Under the pieces are notes generated by a model that was not told where the DNA came from, made no database searches, and saw only the letters and a program-made list of their open reading frames with translations. From assembly GCF_000526515.1 (NCBI RefSeq), contig NZ_JAGF01000001.1, positions 992,001 to 1,056,000 of the forward strand: a DNA stretch of 64,000 bases. The letters are read 5' to 3'. This DNA comes from Cellulomonas sp. KRMCY2 (GTDB lineage: Bacteria > Actinomycetota > Actinomycetes > Actinomycetales > Cellulomonadaceae). Each line of letters begins with the position of its first letter. Position 1 is the first letter of the stretch. Shown here piece after piece: positions 8,766 to 17,212 of the stretch. A program made the translations under genes and the position numbers.

Positions 8766-8960
8766 TCACTCCTTGGTGCAGGTCGTGGTCGTGCTGCGCC
8801 CATCCATGCTGGTGTGGACGATCCGCACCGCGTCACCCTCGGTGCGCACCTGGATCTCCCCCGGGTCGGGCACGTAGCCCGACTCCTGGTTCTCCGGTGC
8901 CCATGAGGACGTGAACACGTCGGCAGGTGAGGCGTCCGCAGCGGGGAAGCCACCTGCCAC
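8766..8960 (-). CDS. Small hypothetical protein or decayed gene end
   Basis: A 64-residue frame starting at GTG 8960 reads through VRTEGDAVRIVHTSMDGRST and ends in TTTTCTKE. The same frame stays open upstream to 9068 with protein-like text (GTWDIAFGDLVVEID) but has no usable start there, and a stop precedes it. It may therefore be the 3' remnant of a longer gene, possibly a lipoprotein since a Cys followed by Ala-Thr-Gly occurs near 9050. No function can be given. Confidence 0.35.
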   Translation of the reverse strand: MAGGFPAADASPADVFTSSWAPENQESGYVPDPGEIQVRTEGDAVRIVHTSMDGRSTTTTCTKE

Positions 8961-9068
8961 GGCGTGGTCGAACTCGCGCGAGCCGTCGATCGGGCCGTCG
9001 ATCTCGACAACAAGGTCACCGAAGGCGATATCCCATGTCCCGGTGGCGCATCGAGAACCTCCACGTGG

Positions 9069-9755
9069 TCAGAGCTGACACTGGTGCGTCACCGCGTGCA
9101 CAGACGTCACGGCTCTCGCCCATCCGTCGATCGGACGATCGGGCCCGTCCAGCACGTGCACCTCCTGGACGTCGCCCACCACACCGACAAGCGACGGGCG
9201 GGCCAAGGGTGCGGGCGAGAGGCGGACTCCGGCGAGCGCTGCCAGCGGACCAAGGACGACATGGGCGAGGAGGAAGAGGACGCTGTGCGTCGCTCCGGCG
9301 CCTGCCGAACGATGCGCGCGAGCCACCCGGCCCAGGGTCGCCTGGGCAGTCGGGACCACCACGACGACGCGGCCGTGCGGGCCGGCCATCCACCGCAGGT
9401 GCTCCAGACAGGCCGGCACGTCGGCGACGAGGTGCAGGACGTTGACCGCGACGACGCAGCAGTCGCCCGCCGGGGGGTGGCACTCCTCGATCGACTCGTC
9501 CGTCACCTGCTCGACGTCGAGGTCTCTCGCGACCAGCCGGGCGCGCATGTCCGGGTCCGGCTCACAGGCGCGCACGACCCGTCGTGCGGCGGCGAGCTCG
9601 CGGGTGACCAGCCCGGTGCCGGCTCCGAGCTCGATCACGGGCAGCTCCGGCGGCACCTCCTGAACGACACGCCGCGCCACAGCTGCCGTCAGCCCCGTGT
9701 CCCACAGTGCGTCGTACCACCGGGCGTACACCCGCCAGAACACGCCCCGGGACAT
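9069..9755 (-). CDS. Class I SAM-dependent methyltransferase
   Basis: 228-residue Rossmann-fold methyltransferase. Motif I is LPVIELGAGTGLVTREL, the acidic loop after strand 2 is ACEPDPDMRARL and motif IV is CCVVAVNVLHLVADVPACLE. The C-terminal part contains a hydrophobic stretch (THSVLFLLAHVVLGPLAAL), as in ubiquinone/menaquinone-like or phospholipid methyltransferases, so a membrane-associated substrate is possible. The start is uncertain: ATG 9755 leaves a 26-base gap to the upstream gene, while ATG 9797 would overlap it by 16 bases and add MADLLTARTSGSAV. Neither has a strong ribosome site. The substrate is unknown. Confidence 0.7.
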   Translation of the reverse strand: MSRGVFWRVYARWYDALWDTGLTAAVARRVVQEVPPELPVIELGAGTGLVTRELAAARRVVRACEPDPDMRARLVARDLDVEQVTDESIEECHPPAGDCCVVAVNVLHLVADVPACLEHLRWMAGPHGRVVVVVPTAQATLGRVARAHRSAGAGATHSVLFLLAHVVLGPLAALAGVRLSPAPLARPSLVGVVGDVQEVHVLDGPDRPIDGWARAVTSVHAVTHQCQL

Positions 9756-9781
9756 CACGGCGGACCCTGAGGTCCGCGCGG

Positions 9782-10294
9782 TCAATAGATCAGCCATCGA
9801 CCGCGCCACACCCACAGATAGGCCAGGTAGGCGATCCCGGCGAGCGCCAGGAGCGGCTGACCGATCGCGAAGCAGCCCACGACGCCCGCTCCCCACAGGA
9901 GCGAGACCAGCACCCGAGAGACCATCGCAGCCCCACGGCCGACGACGTCGAGCCCGGTCCCGATCTTCTCCGAGGTCGATCGGGGCCCGGGGGCCCGCAC
10001 CGCCACCGGGGGCGTCGGTACCGACGGCGTCGACATCCCGGCGATCACCGGCTCGCCGGTCGCCACGACGCCCGCGCTCTCCAGCTCGCGCACCCGCTGC
10101 CGGAGGACCTCGAGCTCGCGGACGTCCGCGACGTCCGGGAAAGCCTGACCGTCGACGGCGCTCTTGGCCGCCGTGAGGGCGGCCAGCGCCGCGCCGCCGG
10201 TGATCCGGTTGGTCCAGTGCGCACCGTCCCACCACCGCTGCACGCCAGGCGGGTCGTCCCACCGGTGACGCCAGCCCACTCCGTCGACGCTCAC
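9782..10294 (-). CDS. DUF2510-domain membrane protein
   Basis: 170-residue protein. The first 30 residues (WDDPPGVQRWWDGAHWT) are the small WW-like DUF2510 motif common in actinobacterial membrane proteins. The C-terminal third has two hydrophobic helices (VSRVLVSLLWGAGVVGCFAI and LLALAGIAYLAYLWVW). The GTG at 10294 is preceded by AGGGAGG at good spacing. A very long open frame continues upstream on this strand, but it is the antisense shadow of the NTPase gene. Function is unknown. Confidence 0.75.
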   Translation of the reverse strand: MSVDGVGWRHRWDDPPGVQRWWDGAHWTNRITGGAALAALTAAKSAVDGQAFPDVADVRELEVLRQRVRELESAGVVATGEPVIAGMSTPSVPTPPVAVRAPGPRSTSEKIGTGLDVVGRGAAMVSRVLVSLLWGAGVVGCFAIGQPLLALAGIAYLAYLWVWRGRWLIY

Positions 10295-10528
10295 GTCGTC
10301 CTCCCTGGTCCCTGATCGTGCCGAGCAGCTGAGCGCTGCCGCGCCCTGTGCGAAGTCAGTCAGACGGAGCGCGCCGACGTGCGGGATCGGGCGTTCGGCG
10401 TTGTCCGGGCAATCACCCGCGGGCGGCGTGGGTGATCGTGCGGCCGCAGCGGTGTCGAGGATCGTTACGCTTCGGGGGCCGCCGACGCTGTCCCGCGGGC
10501 CCGATGCTGCATCGACGAGGGAGCTGGG

Positions 10529-13500
10529 ATGGCCGTCAAGGATCGTCCCGAGCCGAGTCCTGCGACCGCGAGCTCGCGTGAGGAGCTCGCCGCAGCGCTC
10601 ACCCACCTTCGCGAACGACGCGGTCTGACGATCCGCGACGTGGCTCAAGCCGCCGGCCTGCCGCTCGCCACGGCCGGCGGCTACTTCAGCGGACGCCACC
10701 TTCCCCCGTTGGCCGCCGTGGACCAGTTCGTGCGGGTGCTCACCGTGCTCGACGTCCCCGAGTCCGAGACCGTCGTGTGGGTGGCCGCGATCGGCCGGTT
10801 GCGGCGCCGGCCGGGCCGGCGCCCGGCGACGGCCCCGGCCCCGTACCGCGGGCTGGCGGCCTACCAGCCCGAGGATGCGGCGCTGTTCTTCGGCCGGGAG
10901 GCCCTGACCCGGACGCTGGTCGCGACGGTCACCGCGGGGCCGGCGACGCCGCTGGTCGTCATCGGCTCGTCGGGGTCGGGCAAGTCCTCCCTGCTGCGGG
11001 CCGGCCTTGCCGCGACCCTGATCGCCGAAGGCCGCCGGGCCGTCGTCGTCACGCCGGGCGAGGACCCCGCTGCCGCCCTGGCCGATGCGATGGCCGGTTC
11101 GGGGCCCGGGGTCGGGGGCGTGCTGATCGTCGATCAGTTCGAGGAGCTCTTCGCAGCCGGGCAGACGCCCTCGTCGTCCACCTTCGTCGAGGCGCTCGCC
11201 GCGATCCACCGCGCTGGTGTCGTCGTGGTCCTGGGAGTACGTGCCGACTTCTTCGACCGGATCCTCGGCGTCGAGCTCCTCACCACCTGGCTCACGGAGA
11301 ACAACGTCCTGGTCGGACCGATGTCCGCTGAGGCCCTGCGACGGGTCGTGGTCGAGCCGGCCCGGGCGGTCGGGATCGAGGTGGAGGACGCGCTCGTCGA
11401 GGTGCTCGTCGCCGAGGCCACGGCCGGCTCCCGGTCGACCCCGGGTTCGGACCTGGAGACCGGTGTGCTCCCGCTGCTGTCGCATGTGCTCTTCGCGTCG
11501 TGGCTGGCGGCGTCCGGCCGCCGTCTGACGTTGGCGCAGTACCGGGAGGCCGGCGGCTTCGCCGGATCCATCGCCCAGACCGCCGAGGAGGTGTACAACC
11601 GGCTGACCGACGAGCAGCGTGCCGCCGCCGGGCGCACACTCTCGCGGCTGGTGCACGTGCGTGACGGTGCGGCGGACACCCGTCGGATGGCCGTCCCGCG
11701 CGAGTTCGGATCGACGCTGGCGATGGAGGTCGTCACCGCGTTCGTCGATGCCCGCCTGCTGATCTCCGATCAGGAGCACATCCAGATCGCCCACGAGGCC
11801 CTGCTGACCGCGTGGCCGCGATTCCGGTCCTGGCTCGACGCCGACCGCGACGGTCTGCGGACCCACAGCCGGCTCACCGAAGCGGTCCAGCACTGGCTGA
11901 TCTCCGGGCGCGACCCTGACCTGCTGTACCGGGGTTCGGCGCTGGAGACCGCGGTCGCCTGGACCGGCGACCCGGACCAGCGGGGCGGCCTGGAGCCGGC
12001 CGAGGTCGAGTTCCTGCACGCGAGCTCGGTCGCCGAGCTCCAGCGCGCGAGCGCGAGGCGCCGGACCACCCGGCGGCTGCGGGTGCTCGCGGCGGGCCTC
12101 GCCGTGCTGACCGCGACCACCGGCGGTTTCGCCGCTGCCGCGGTGGCCCAGAAGCGACACGTCTCCGACGAGCGGGACCTGGCCGTCTCGCGTCAGCTCG
12201 CGGTGACCGCCCAGAGCCTGGCCGTCACCGACCCGGCGCTGGCCGGGCAGGTCGCCGCCGCCTCCTACCTGACCGCCGACACGCTCGAGGCGCGCACCGC
12301 GCTGCTCAGCGCGTCCGGTCGTACCGCTGTCTCCCGGCTCGCCCAGGCCCCCGGCATCGTCAACGCCCTCGACATCAGCCCTGACGGTTCGATGGTCGCC
12401 GTCGGGACCGACCAGGCGACGATCATGGTCTGGTCCACAGGCACCGAGCCGCACGAGATCGCGGAGATCCCGGTGCCCGACGGGGCCGTCTACGCGGTTG
12501 CCTTCAGCCCCGACGGCCAGGTCCTGGCCACCGGCGGGGACAGCGGTCGGCTCTCCCTGTGGCGCCTGTCGGACCCCGAGGACCCGGTCCCGATCGACGT
12601 GCTGGGCGCCGAGGTCGGCACGACGCTCTACGGCCTGGCCTTCGGCGCCGACGGCGTGACGCTCGCCGCCGCTGTGGCTGACGGAACGGTTCACCTGTGG
12701 CAGCGGGACACCCCGGCGGACGGGTTCGCCCTGGTGGCCGTCCTGCCCGCCTTCGAGGGCACCGCCCAGGCCGTGGCGATCGACCCGTCCGGGAATCTCC
12801 TCGCCACGGCGGGCTCGGAGGGGCTCCTGGCGCTGTGGGACGTGAGCGACCCGGCCCACCCCGACCGGCTCGCCCAGGACGTCACCGCGGCCGGCGGCCA
12901 GATCACCTCGCTGGACATCAGCCCCGACGGGCACACCCTGGCGGCCGGAGCGATCGACACCCTGGTCCACCTGTGGGACATCTCCGACCCGGCCGAGCCG
13001 GTTGCCGGCCTGGTCCTCGCCGGGCCGGCGTCGTGGGTCAACGACGTCAGCTTCAGCAACGACGGGTCGCTGCTCGCCGCGCCGAGCTCCGACCAGCACC
13101 TGTGGATCTGGCGGACGGGCACGGGTGCGGTGACGCAGGCCCTGGTGCATCCCACCACCCTGCTCAGCGCCGGCTGGTCCCCCGACGACGAACGCCTCTA
13201 CTCCGGCGGGGCCGACGGCGTCGTGCGGGAGTGGACCTATCCCGGCTCGACGCTCTCCGGCTTCACGTCGATCCCGGGCCAGGGTGTCTTCGGAGCCGAT
13301 CTGGTCGCGACCGCGACGGCGGACGGGATCCAGCTCTGGGACGCGTCCGACCCCGACGCGGTGACCCGGCTGAGCCTGGCACCACCGCCCGCCGGTGTCC
13401 GCCTCGACGGCGCCGTCGACATCTCGGACGTCCTCGGCCTCGTCGTGGCCGGGGACACCACCGGTGCGCTGCACTTCTGGGACGTCGCCGACGCCGGCGA

Positions 13501-14284
13501 CCCAACGTACCTCACCTCGGTGCAGGCGCACTCCGACTGGGTCGACTCGGTCGCGTTCGACGCGTCCGGCACCCGGATGGCCGTGTCCTCGGACGACACC
13601 TCGATCTCGCTGTGGGACCTGTCGCGAGGCATCCCCGACGCACCGACGTCACGCCTCGACGACCTCGGCGGCTTCGTCTACGCGGCCGCGTTCTCGCCGG
13701 ACGCCCGGACGCTGGTCGCCTCGGTGCTCGACGGGCAGGTCCTGATCGTCGACGTCAGCGACCTGGCCGACCCCCAGCTCCTGGGGGAACCCCTGACCGG
13801 ACCTGTCGGGTACGTCTACAGCGCCGGCTTCAGTCCGGACGGCCGAACCATCGCCGCCAGCGGGAACGACAAGACCATCTGGCTGTGGGACGTCACCGAC
13901 CCGGCACGGCCCACCCCGCTCGGAGCGCCCCTCGTGTGGGCGGACGGGTATGCCACGAACCTCGCCTTCAGCCCTGACGGCTCCCTCCTGGCCGCCGCGA
14001 TGACCGATGGCACCGTGCGCCTGTGGGACCTGACGGACCGCCAGCACCCGGCTCGGTGGGCCACCCTGGCGGGGATCGCCGGAACGGTCTACGGCCTGGA
14101 GTTCTCCCCGGACGGGCACCATCTCAGCGCCGCGGGTGCCGACCGGACGGTCCGGATCTGGAACACGTCCCTGGCCGAGGCGAATGCCGAGATCTGCGCG
14201 AGCGCCGTCCGGGGCCTGGCCATGACGCAGGCCGAGTGGGCGCGCATCGCCGGCGACCTCGAGCTTCCCGCCCTCTGCCGGTAG
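10529..14284 (+). CDS. HTH-nSTAND1-WD40 NTPase
   Basis: 1251-residue signal-transducing NTPase. Residues about 15-90 are an XRE-like helix-turn-helix (LRERRGLTIRDVAQAAGLPL). From residue about 109 (PYRGLAAYQPEDAALFFGRE) runs the nSTAND1 domain with Walker A VIGSSGSGKSSLLRAGL (about 142) and Walker B VLIVDQFEELF (about 198). One membrane-like helix (VLAAGLAVLTATTGGFAAAA) lies near 520. The rest, about 610-1230, is a beta-propeller of many WD40 repeats, recognised by repeated SPDG and LWDxxD motifs (LWDISDPAEP, LWDVTDPARP, LWDLTDRQHP). The ATG at 10529 has GGGAG upstream. STAND proteins are ligand-triggered switches; some act in phage defence, others in regulation. Neither can be decided here. 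The stop codon is embedded in a four-copy 23-bp tandem repeat. Confidence 0.88.
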   Translation: MAVKDRPEPSPATASSREELAAALTHLRERRGLTIRDVAQAAGLPLATAGGYFSGRHLPPLAAVDQFVRVLTVLDVPESETVVWVAAIGRLRRRPGRRPATAPAPYRGLAAYQPEDAALFFGREALTRTLVATVTAGPATPLVVIGSSGSGKSSLLRAGLAATLIAEGRRAVVVTPGEDPAAALADAMAGSGPGVGGVLIVDQFEELFAAGQTPSSSTFVEALAAIHRAGVVVVLGVRADFFDRILGVELLTTWLTENNVLVGPMSAEALRRVVVEPARAVGIEVEDALVEVLVAEATAGSRSTPGSDLETGVLPLLSHVLFASWLAASGRRLTLAQYREAGGFAGSIAQTAEEVYNRLTDEQRAAAGRTLSRLVHVRDGAADTRRMAVPREFGSTLAMEVVTAFVDARLLISDQEHIQIAHEALLTAWPRFRSWLDADRDGLRTHSRLTEAVQHWLISGRDPDLLYRGSALETAVAWTGDPDQRGGLEPAEVEFLHASSVAELQRASARRRTTRRLRVLAAGLAVLTATTGGFAAAAVAQKRHVSDERDLAVSRQLAVTAQSLAVTDPALAGQVAAASYLTADTLEARTALLSASGRTAVSRLAQAPGIVNALDISPDGSMVAVGTDQATIMVWSTGTEPHEIAEIPVPDGAVYAVAFSPDGQVLATGGDSGRLSLWRLSDPEDPVPIDVLGAEVGTTLYGLAFGADGVTLAAAVADGTVHLWQRDTPADGFALVAVLPAFEGTAQAVAIDPSGNLLATAGSEGLLALWDVSDPAHPDRLAQDVTAAGGQITSLDISPDGHTLAAGAIDTLVHLWDISDPAEPVAGLVLAGPASWVNDVSFSNDGSLLAAPSSDQHLWIWRTGTGAVTQALVHPTTLLSAGWSPDDERLYSGGADGVVREWTYPGSTLSGFTSIPGQGVFGADLVATATADGIQLWDASDPDAVTRLSLAPPPAGVRLDGAVDISDVLGLVVAGDTTGALHFWDVADAGDPTYLTSVQAHSDWVDSVAFDASGTRMAVSSDDTSISLWDLSRGIPDAPTSRLDDLGGFVYAAAFSPDARTLVASVLDGQVLIVDVSDLADPQLLGEPLTGPVGYVYSAGFSPDGRTIAASGNDKTIWLWDVTDPARPTPLGAPLVWADGYATNLAFSPDGSLLAAAMTDGTVRLWDLTDRQHPARWATLAGIAGTVYGLEFSPDGHHLSAAGADRTVRIWNTSLAEANAEICASAVRGLAMTQAEWARIAGDLELPALCR

Positions 14285-14370
14285 CTCGTCGCGCACTGTC
14301 CCGGTAGCTCGTCGCGCACTCTCCCGGTAGCTCGTCGCGCACTGTCCCGGTAGCTCGTCGCGCACGACGC
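14279..14370. repeat. Four-copy 23-bp tandem repeat
   Basis: The unit cggtagctcgtcgcgcactg + tcc is repeated at 14279, 14302, 14325 and 14348; copy 2 differs by one base and copy 4 diverges at its end. The TAG stop of the NTPase gene lies in the first copy. The unit is not a hairpin, so a terminator function is not obvious. Because 23 is not a multiple of 3, copy-number change would not extend the protein, since the stop is in copy 1. Confidence 0.9.
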
Positions 14371-14503
14371 GAGCGGGCGGGTATTGGCCGGACAACTCCG
14401 AACGCACGATCCCGCCCACGCCGGACCCGGACGTGGCTGACTTCCCTTGCACCCCGGAGCGCGCACGAACCATCTCCCGGGGCATGACCCGGAGGGATCG
14501 ATC

Positions 14504-15016
14504 ATGGAGACGCTGCTCGTGCTCATCGGGATCGTCGCGGTCGTCGTGGCCATCCAGTACATCAAGAAGGGCATCAGCCATGGTGCCGCCAAGGTGATCT
14601 ACAAGAACACGAACTCCAAGGGCGTCGACGAGATCCACACCGTCCTGACCTTCGCCGCCCCGTCCCCCCCGGAGAGCGTGTGCCGGGCGGTCGACGCACG
14701 ACTCGCCCTGCCGCACGAGGTCCCCACCCTCGTCGGGAAGATGCACGTCAGCGAGTCCCGACCCGATCTGCTGCGGGTGGCCCTGGGCAACAAGCTCGGC
14801 ACCGAGTGGTCGGGCGCCGCCGCGTTCGAGCCCGACGGCGCCGGCGGCACCGTCGGCACCTACCGCGTCACCAACTGGACGACTCACGACGGCGTGATCC
14901 AGTCCAGCGGGATCACGAGTCGGATGCGGGAAGTGCGCGAACAGATCGCCGAAGCCGTCACCTCCCAGGGCGGCACGAGTCAGACCCACCTGGTCCCCGT
15001 CGGAATGAGGAAGTGA
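14504..15016 (+). CDS. Hypothetical membrane-anchored protein
   Basis: 170-residue protein starting with one hydrophobic helix (LLVLIGIVAVVVAIQYI). A globular remainder of mixed alpha/beta character follows (VLTFAAPSPPESVCRAVDAR and AAFEPDGAGGTVGTYRVTNW). It looks like a lipid-transfer/START-like small domain exposed on one side of the membrane, but this is a weak impression. GGAGGG precedes the ATG at 14504. It is the first of three closely spaced genes with the following small membrane protein and lipoprotein. Confidence 0.65.
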   Translation: METLLVLIGIVAVVVAIQYIKKGISHGAAKVIYKNTNSKGVDEIHTVLTFAAPSPPESVCRAVDARLALPHEVPTLVGKMHVSESRPDLLRVALGNKLGTEWSGAAAFEPDGAGGTVGTYRVTNWTTHDGVIQSSGITSRMREVREQIAEAVTSQGGTSQTHLVPVGMRK

Positions 15017-15019
15017 ACC

Positions 15020-15196
15020 GTGCAGCTCGTCACCGTTCTTCGCGTCGTCGGCGGGGCGATGGCCCTCGTCGCCATCGTCTGGGCCTCGATCATCGGCTTC
15101 TACCCCAGTCAGGTCCCCGTCCTGATCGTGCTCGGTCTGGGCGGCGCGGCACTGCTCGCCACCGGCGAGGCCCTCAAGGATCGGGCCCAGCCATGA
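15020..15196 (+). CDS. Small two-helix membrane protein
   Basis: 58-residue protein read from GTG 15020 to TGA 15196. It has two hydrophobic helices (VVGGAMALVAIVWASIIGF and VLIVLGLGGAALLATGEAL) and a short charged end. It starts three bases after the stop of the preceding gene and its stop overlaps the next gene's ATG (ATGA), so the three are probably one operon. No family recognised. Confidence 0.65.
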   Translation: MQLVTVLRVVGGAMALVAIVWASIIGFYPSQVPVLIVLGLGGAALLATGEALKDRAQP

Positions 15197-15501
15197 ACCG
15201 CCGGACGGTCGCGGGGCGACGGGCCACAGCCGTGTGCATCGTCACCGCCATGGCAGCGGCGACCTTGTCGGGCTGCAGCTCACCCGACGACCTGACGTGC
15301 GCCGAGTACGGCGCGCTGAGCCCTGGCGAGCAGGCCGAGGTCACCATGGACCTGCTCGCCGCCCACGACCTGGAGCCCACGGACACCGGCAACATCCTCG
15401 GCGTCACTCAGGCGATCGTGGACTTCTGCGGTCCGTTCTCGAGCGAGAACCCCGAGGGGCGTCTCGAAGACGTCACCGACTGGGACTCCGGGACCTGGTG
15501 A
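15193..15501 (+). CDS. Small lipoprotein
   Basis: 102-residue secreted lipoprotein. A twin-Arg-like basic start (MNRRTVAGRRATAV) and a hydrophobic segment are followed by the lipobox LSGC near residue 28. The mature part is short and acidic with two further cysteines (LTCAEYGAL and VDFCGPFSS) that could form a disulfide. The ATG overlaps the stop of the small membrane gene. Function unknown. Confidence 0.65.
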   Translation: MNRRTVAGRRATAVCIVTAMAAATLSGCSSPDDLTCAEYGALSPGEQAEVTMDLLAAHDLEPTDTGNILGVTQAIVDFCGPFSSENPEGRLEDVTDWDSGTW

Positions 15502-15563
15502 CCGAACCCCGGCTCGCCGTCCTGCCTCCAGCACTCCCCGATGCCAACCCCAGAGGAAGTCTC

Positions 15564-15923
15564 ATGCGTCCAGTCACCCGGACCGCCTCCATCTCGACGG
15601 TCATCGCAGTCTCCGCCGCGATGGTCGCGGGTTGCTCGTCGTCGCCGGTCAGCATCACCGGAACCTGGTCCGCCTCCGACGGATCCGAGACCAAGATCAT
15701 CAACGGTGACGGGTCGTGCTCCGGCATGTACTACAACGGGACGTCCGTCCTCGACATCGGCGGACCGGAGACGTGCACCCTGTCCTCGACCTCGACCGGT
15801 GGCTACTACTCCCTGGTCGTGCGTCAGGCGCCGAACCAGATCACCTATCAGGTCGCGATCGACGGGGACACGATGACCCTGACCACCGGCGGCCAGGAGG
15901 TCGTCACGCTGACGCGGCAGTGA
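15564..15923 (+). CDS. Small lipoprotein
   Basis: 119-residue lipoprotein with a signal peptide ending in the lipobox MVAGC near residue 24. The mature domain reads like a small beta-barrel (ITGTWSASDGSETKIINGDG and ITYQVAIDGDTMTLTTGGQE), the pattern of lipocalin-like or DUF-type extracellular domains. AGAGGAAG precedes the ATG. It is 62 bases after the preceding lipoprotein and may share its transcript. Confidence 0.65.
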   Translation: MRPVTRTASISTVIAVSAAMVAGCSSSPVSITGTWSASDGSETKIINGDGSCSGMYYNGTSVLDIGGPETCTLSSTSTGGYYSLVVRQAPNQITYQVAIDGDTMTLTTGGQEVVTLTRQ

Positions 15924-15992
15924 GGAGCCGAGACCAGGGCGCGCCTCCCCAGCGGCGTCCGCGCCGGCGGGTGGCTCTGTCAGGATGCGTGC

Positions 15993-16736
15993 GTGCTCTA
16001 CCCCAACGAGCTGCGTGTCCTGAAGGCCGCGTCCGAGCTCGCCGAGAGCCTCGGCGGGGATCCGAACCACACCGTGGCCGCTGCCGCGATGGACACCACC
16101 GGGACGATCTACGCCGGCGTGAACGTGTACCACTTCACCGGCGGGCCCTGCGCTGAGCTTGTCGTGCTGGGCATGGCGGCCTCCGCGTCGGCCGGGCCGC
16201 TGACGACGATCGTCGCCGTCGGCAATGGTGGTCGCGGCGTCCTGCCGCCGTGCGGCCGATGCCGTCAGACGATCCTCGACCAGCACCCCGACTGCTTCGT
16301 GATCGTCCCGACCGCGCAGGGGCCGGACTACCGGCCGATCAGAAAGCTGCTGCCGTTCGCCTATGACTACCCGGACGCGTCACCCGAGAGGTTCATCCGG
16401 TTCAGCCCTGCCTACTACGACGGCGTGCGAGCCGGCCTGAAGACGGCAACCATCCGCTTCGACGATCCGGTCTCGGTGGGGCCGGCATGGTTCGTCTTCG
16501 AGGACGACGACGGCCTTCGCCGGCTCCCCGGCGTCGTCGACGAGGTCGGCTGCACACGCCTGGACCGGCTGACCGAGGAGGATGCGACCCGCGAGAACGC
16601 CGGCTCCGTCGCGTCACTGCGTGCCGGACTGAACCACCACTACCCCGACCTCGCCGATGACGCCGAGGTGGCAGTGGTCCGGTTCCACGTCACCTCACTG
16701 CACAGCGACAGCACCCCCAGGAGCCGCAGCGCATGA
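15993..16736 (+). CDS. Cytidine deaminase-like domain fused to ASCH domain
   Basis: 247-residue two-domain protein. Residues 1-120 are a zinc nucleoside-deaminase fold of the cytidine/blasticidin-S deaminase type, with the catalytic segment GGPCAELVVLG near residue 52 (Cys-Ala-Glu replacing the usual His-Ala-Glu) and the zinc ligands in PPCGRCRQ near residue 85. Residues about 126-240 are an ASCH domain (RFSPAYYDGVRAGLKTATIR and a later VARFH-like strand), a PUA-like RNA or nucleotide-binding fold. The start is GTG 15993. The end overlaps the next gene's ATG. A role in modified-nucleoside hydrolysis or salvage is possible, since ASCH proteins can be N4-acetylcytidine amidohydrolases. This is inference. 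Confidence 0.75.
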   Translation: MLYPNELRVLKAASELAESLGGDPNHTVAAAAMDTTGTIYAGVNVYHFTGGPCAELVVLGMAASASAGPLTTIVAVGNGGRGVLPPCGRCRQTILDQHPDCFVIVPTAQGPDYRPIRKLLPFAYDYPDASPERFIRFSPAYYDGVRAGLKTATIRFDDPVSVGPAWFVFEDDDGLRRLPGVVDEVGCTRLDRLTEEDATRENAGSVASLRAGLNHHYPDLADDAEVAVVRFHVTSLHSDSTPRSRSA

Positions 16737-17084
16737 ACGATCCGGTCACCACCACCGAGGAGTACATCGCCACCTTCCCCGCAGATGTTCAGCCGGTGCT
16801 CTCCGACGTGGCGGCTGCGATGCGCCGGGCACTGCCCGGGGCCGAGGAACGGATCCGCTACGGGATGCCCGCCGTCGTGCTGGGCGGCCGGTACGCACTC
16901 CACTTCGCGGGCTGGAAGCACCACGTAGGCATCTACCCGGTTCCCGCCCATGACCCCGGACCTCGAGGCCGAGGTGGCCCCCTACCGGGCACAGAAGGAC
17001 ACCCTGAGGTTCCCGTACCGGGACCCGATCCCGTACGACCTCATCGAGCGCCTGGCCACGGCCCTGGCCCACCAGCACCACTGA
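16733..17084 (+). pseudogene. DUF1801 protein gene, frameshifted
   Basis: The first 72 residues from ATG 16733 match the DUF1801/YdhG iron-chaperone-like family (EEYIATFPADVQPVLSDVAA, then RYGMPAVVLGGRYALHFAGW and HVGIYPVP). Near 16948 the frame must shift to continue as TPDLEAEVAPYRAQKDTLRF and end in LIERLATALAHQHH at the TGA 17082-17084. One extra C in the run gttcccgccc would explain it, so this is either a recent frameshift or a sequencing error. The start overlaps the preceding stop, which suggests the gene was recently functional. Confidence 0.7.
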
Positions 17085-17096
17085 CCGAACCGTCAC

Positions 17097-17212
17097 AGAT
17101 CGACCTCGTCGGCGCGAACGCACGTCCCGCCGATCAGCACGCGTTCGTCGGGACGATCACGTGGCGTCCGGACAGCAAGGTCAGGTCGATGAGCTGGCCA
17201 GGGGCAAGAGGA
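17097..17212 (+). pseudogene. Fragment copied from the DUF234 ATPase gene
   Basis: This stretch encodes QIDLVGANARPADQHAFVG and TITWRPDSKV, nearly the same as the C-terminal part of the ATPase at 1775-1865. The DNA is also closely similar for about 90 bases and then decays. Nothing of the rest of that gene is nearby. It is a remnant left by duplication or by loss of a second ATPase gene. Confidence 0.75.

Noticed and set aside
9782-13531. A 1249-residue open frame on the minus strand across the NTPase gene
   Set aside because: Its residues are Gly/Arg/Asp/Val-rich, with repeats mirroring the WD40 codons. It is an antisense shadow of the plus-strand NTPase in GC-rich DNA; only its last 170 residues (DUF2510 protein) are real.
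14279-14370. CRISPR-like array
   Set aside because: The 23-bp units abut one another with no spacers and no cas genes are near; it is a simple tandem repeat.
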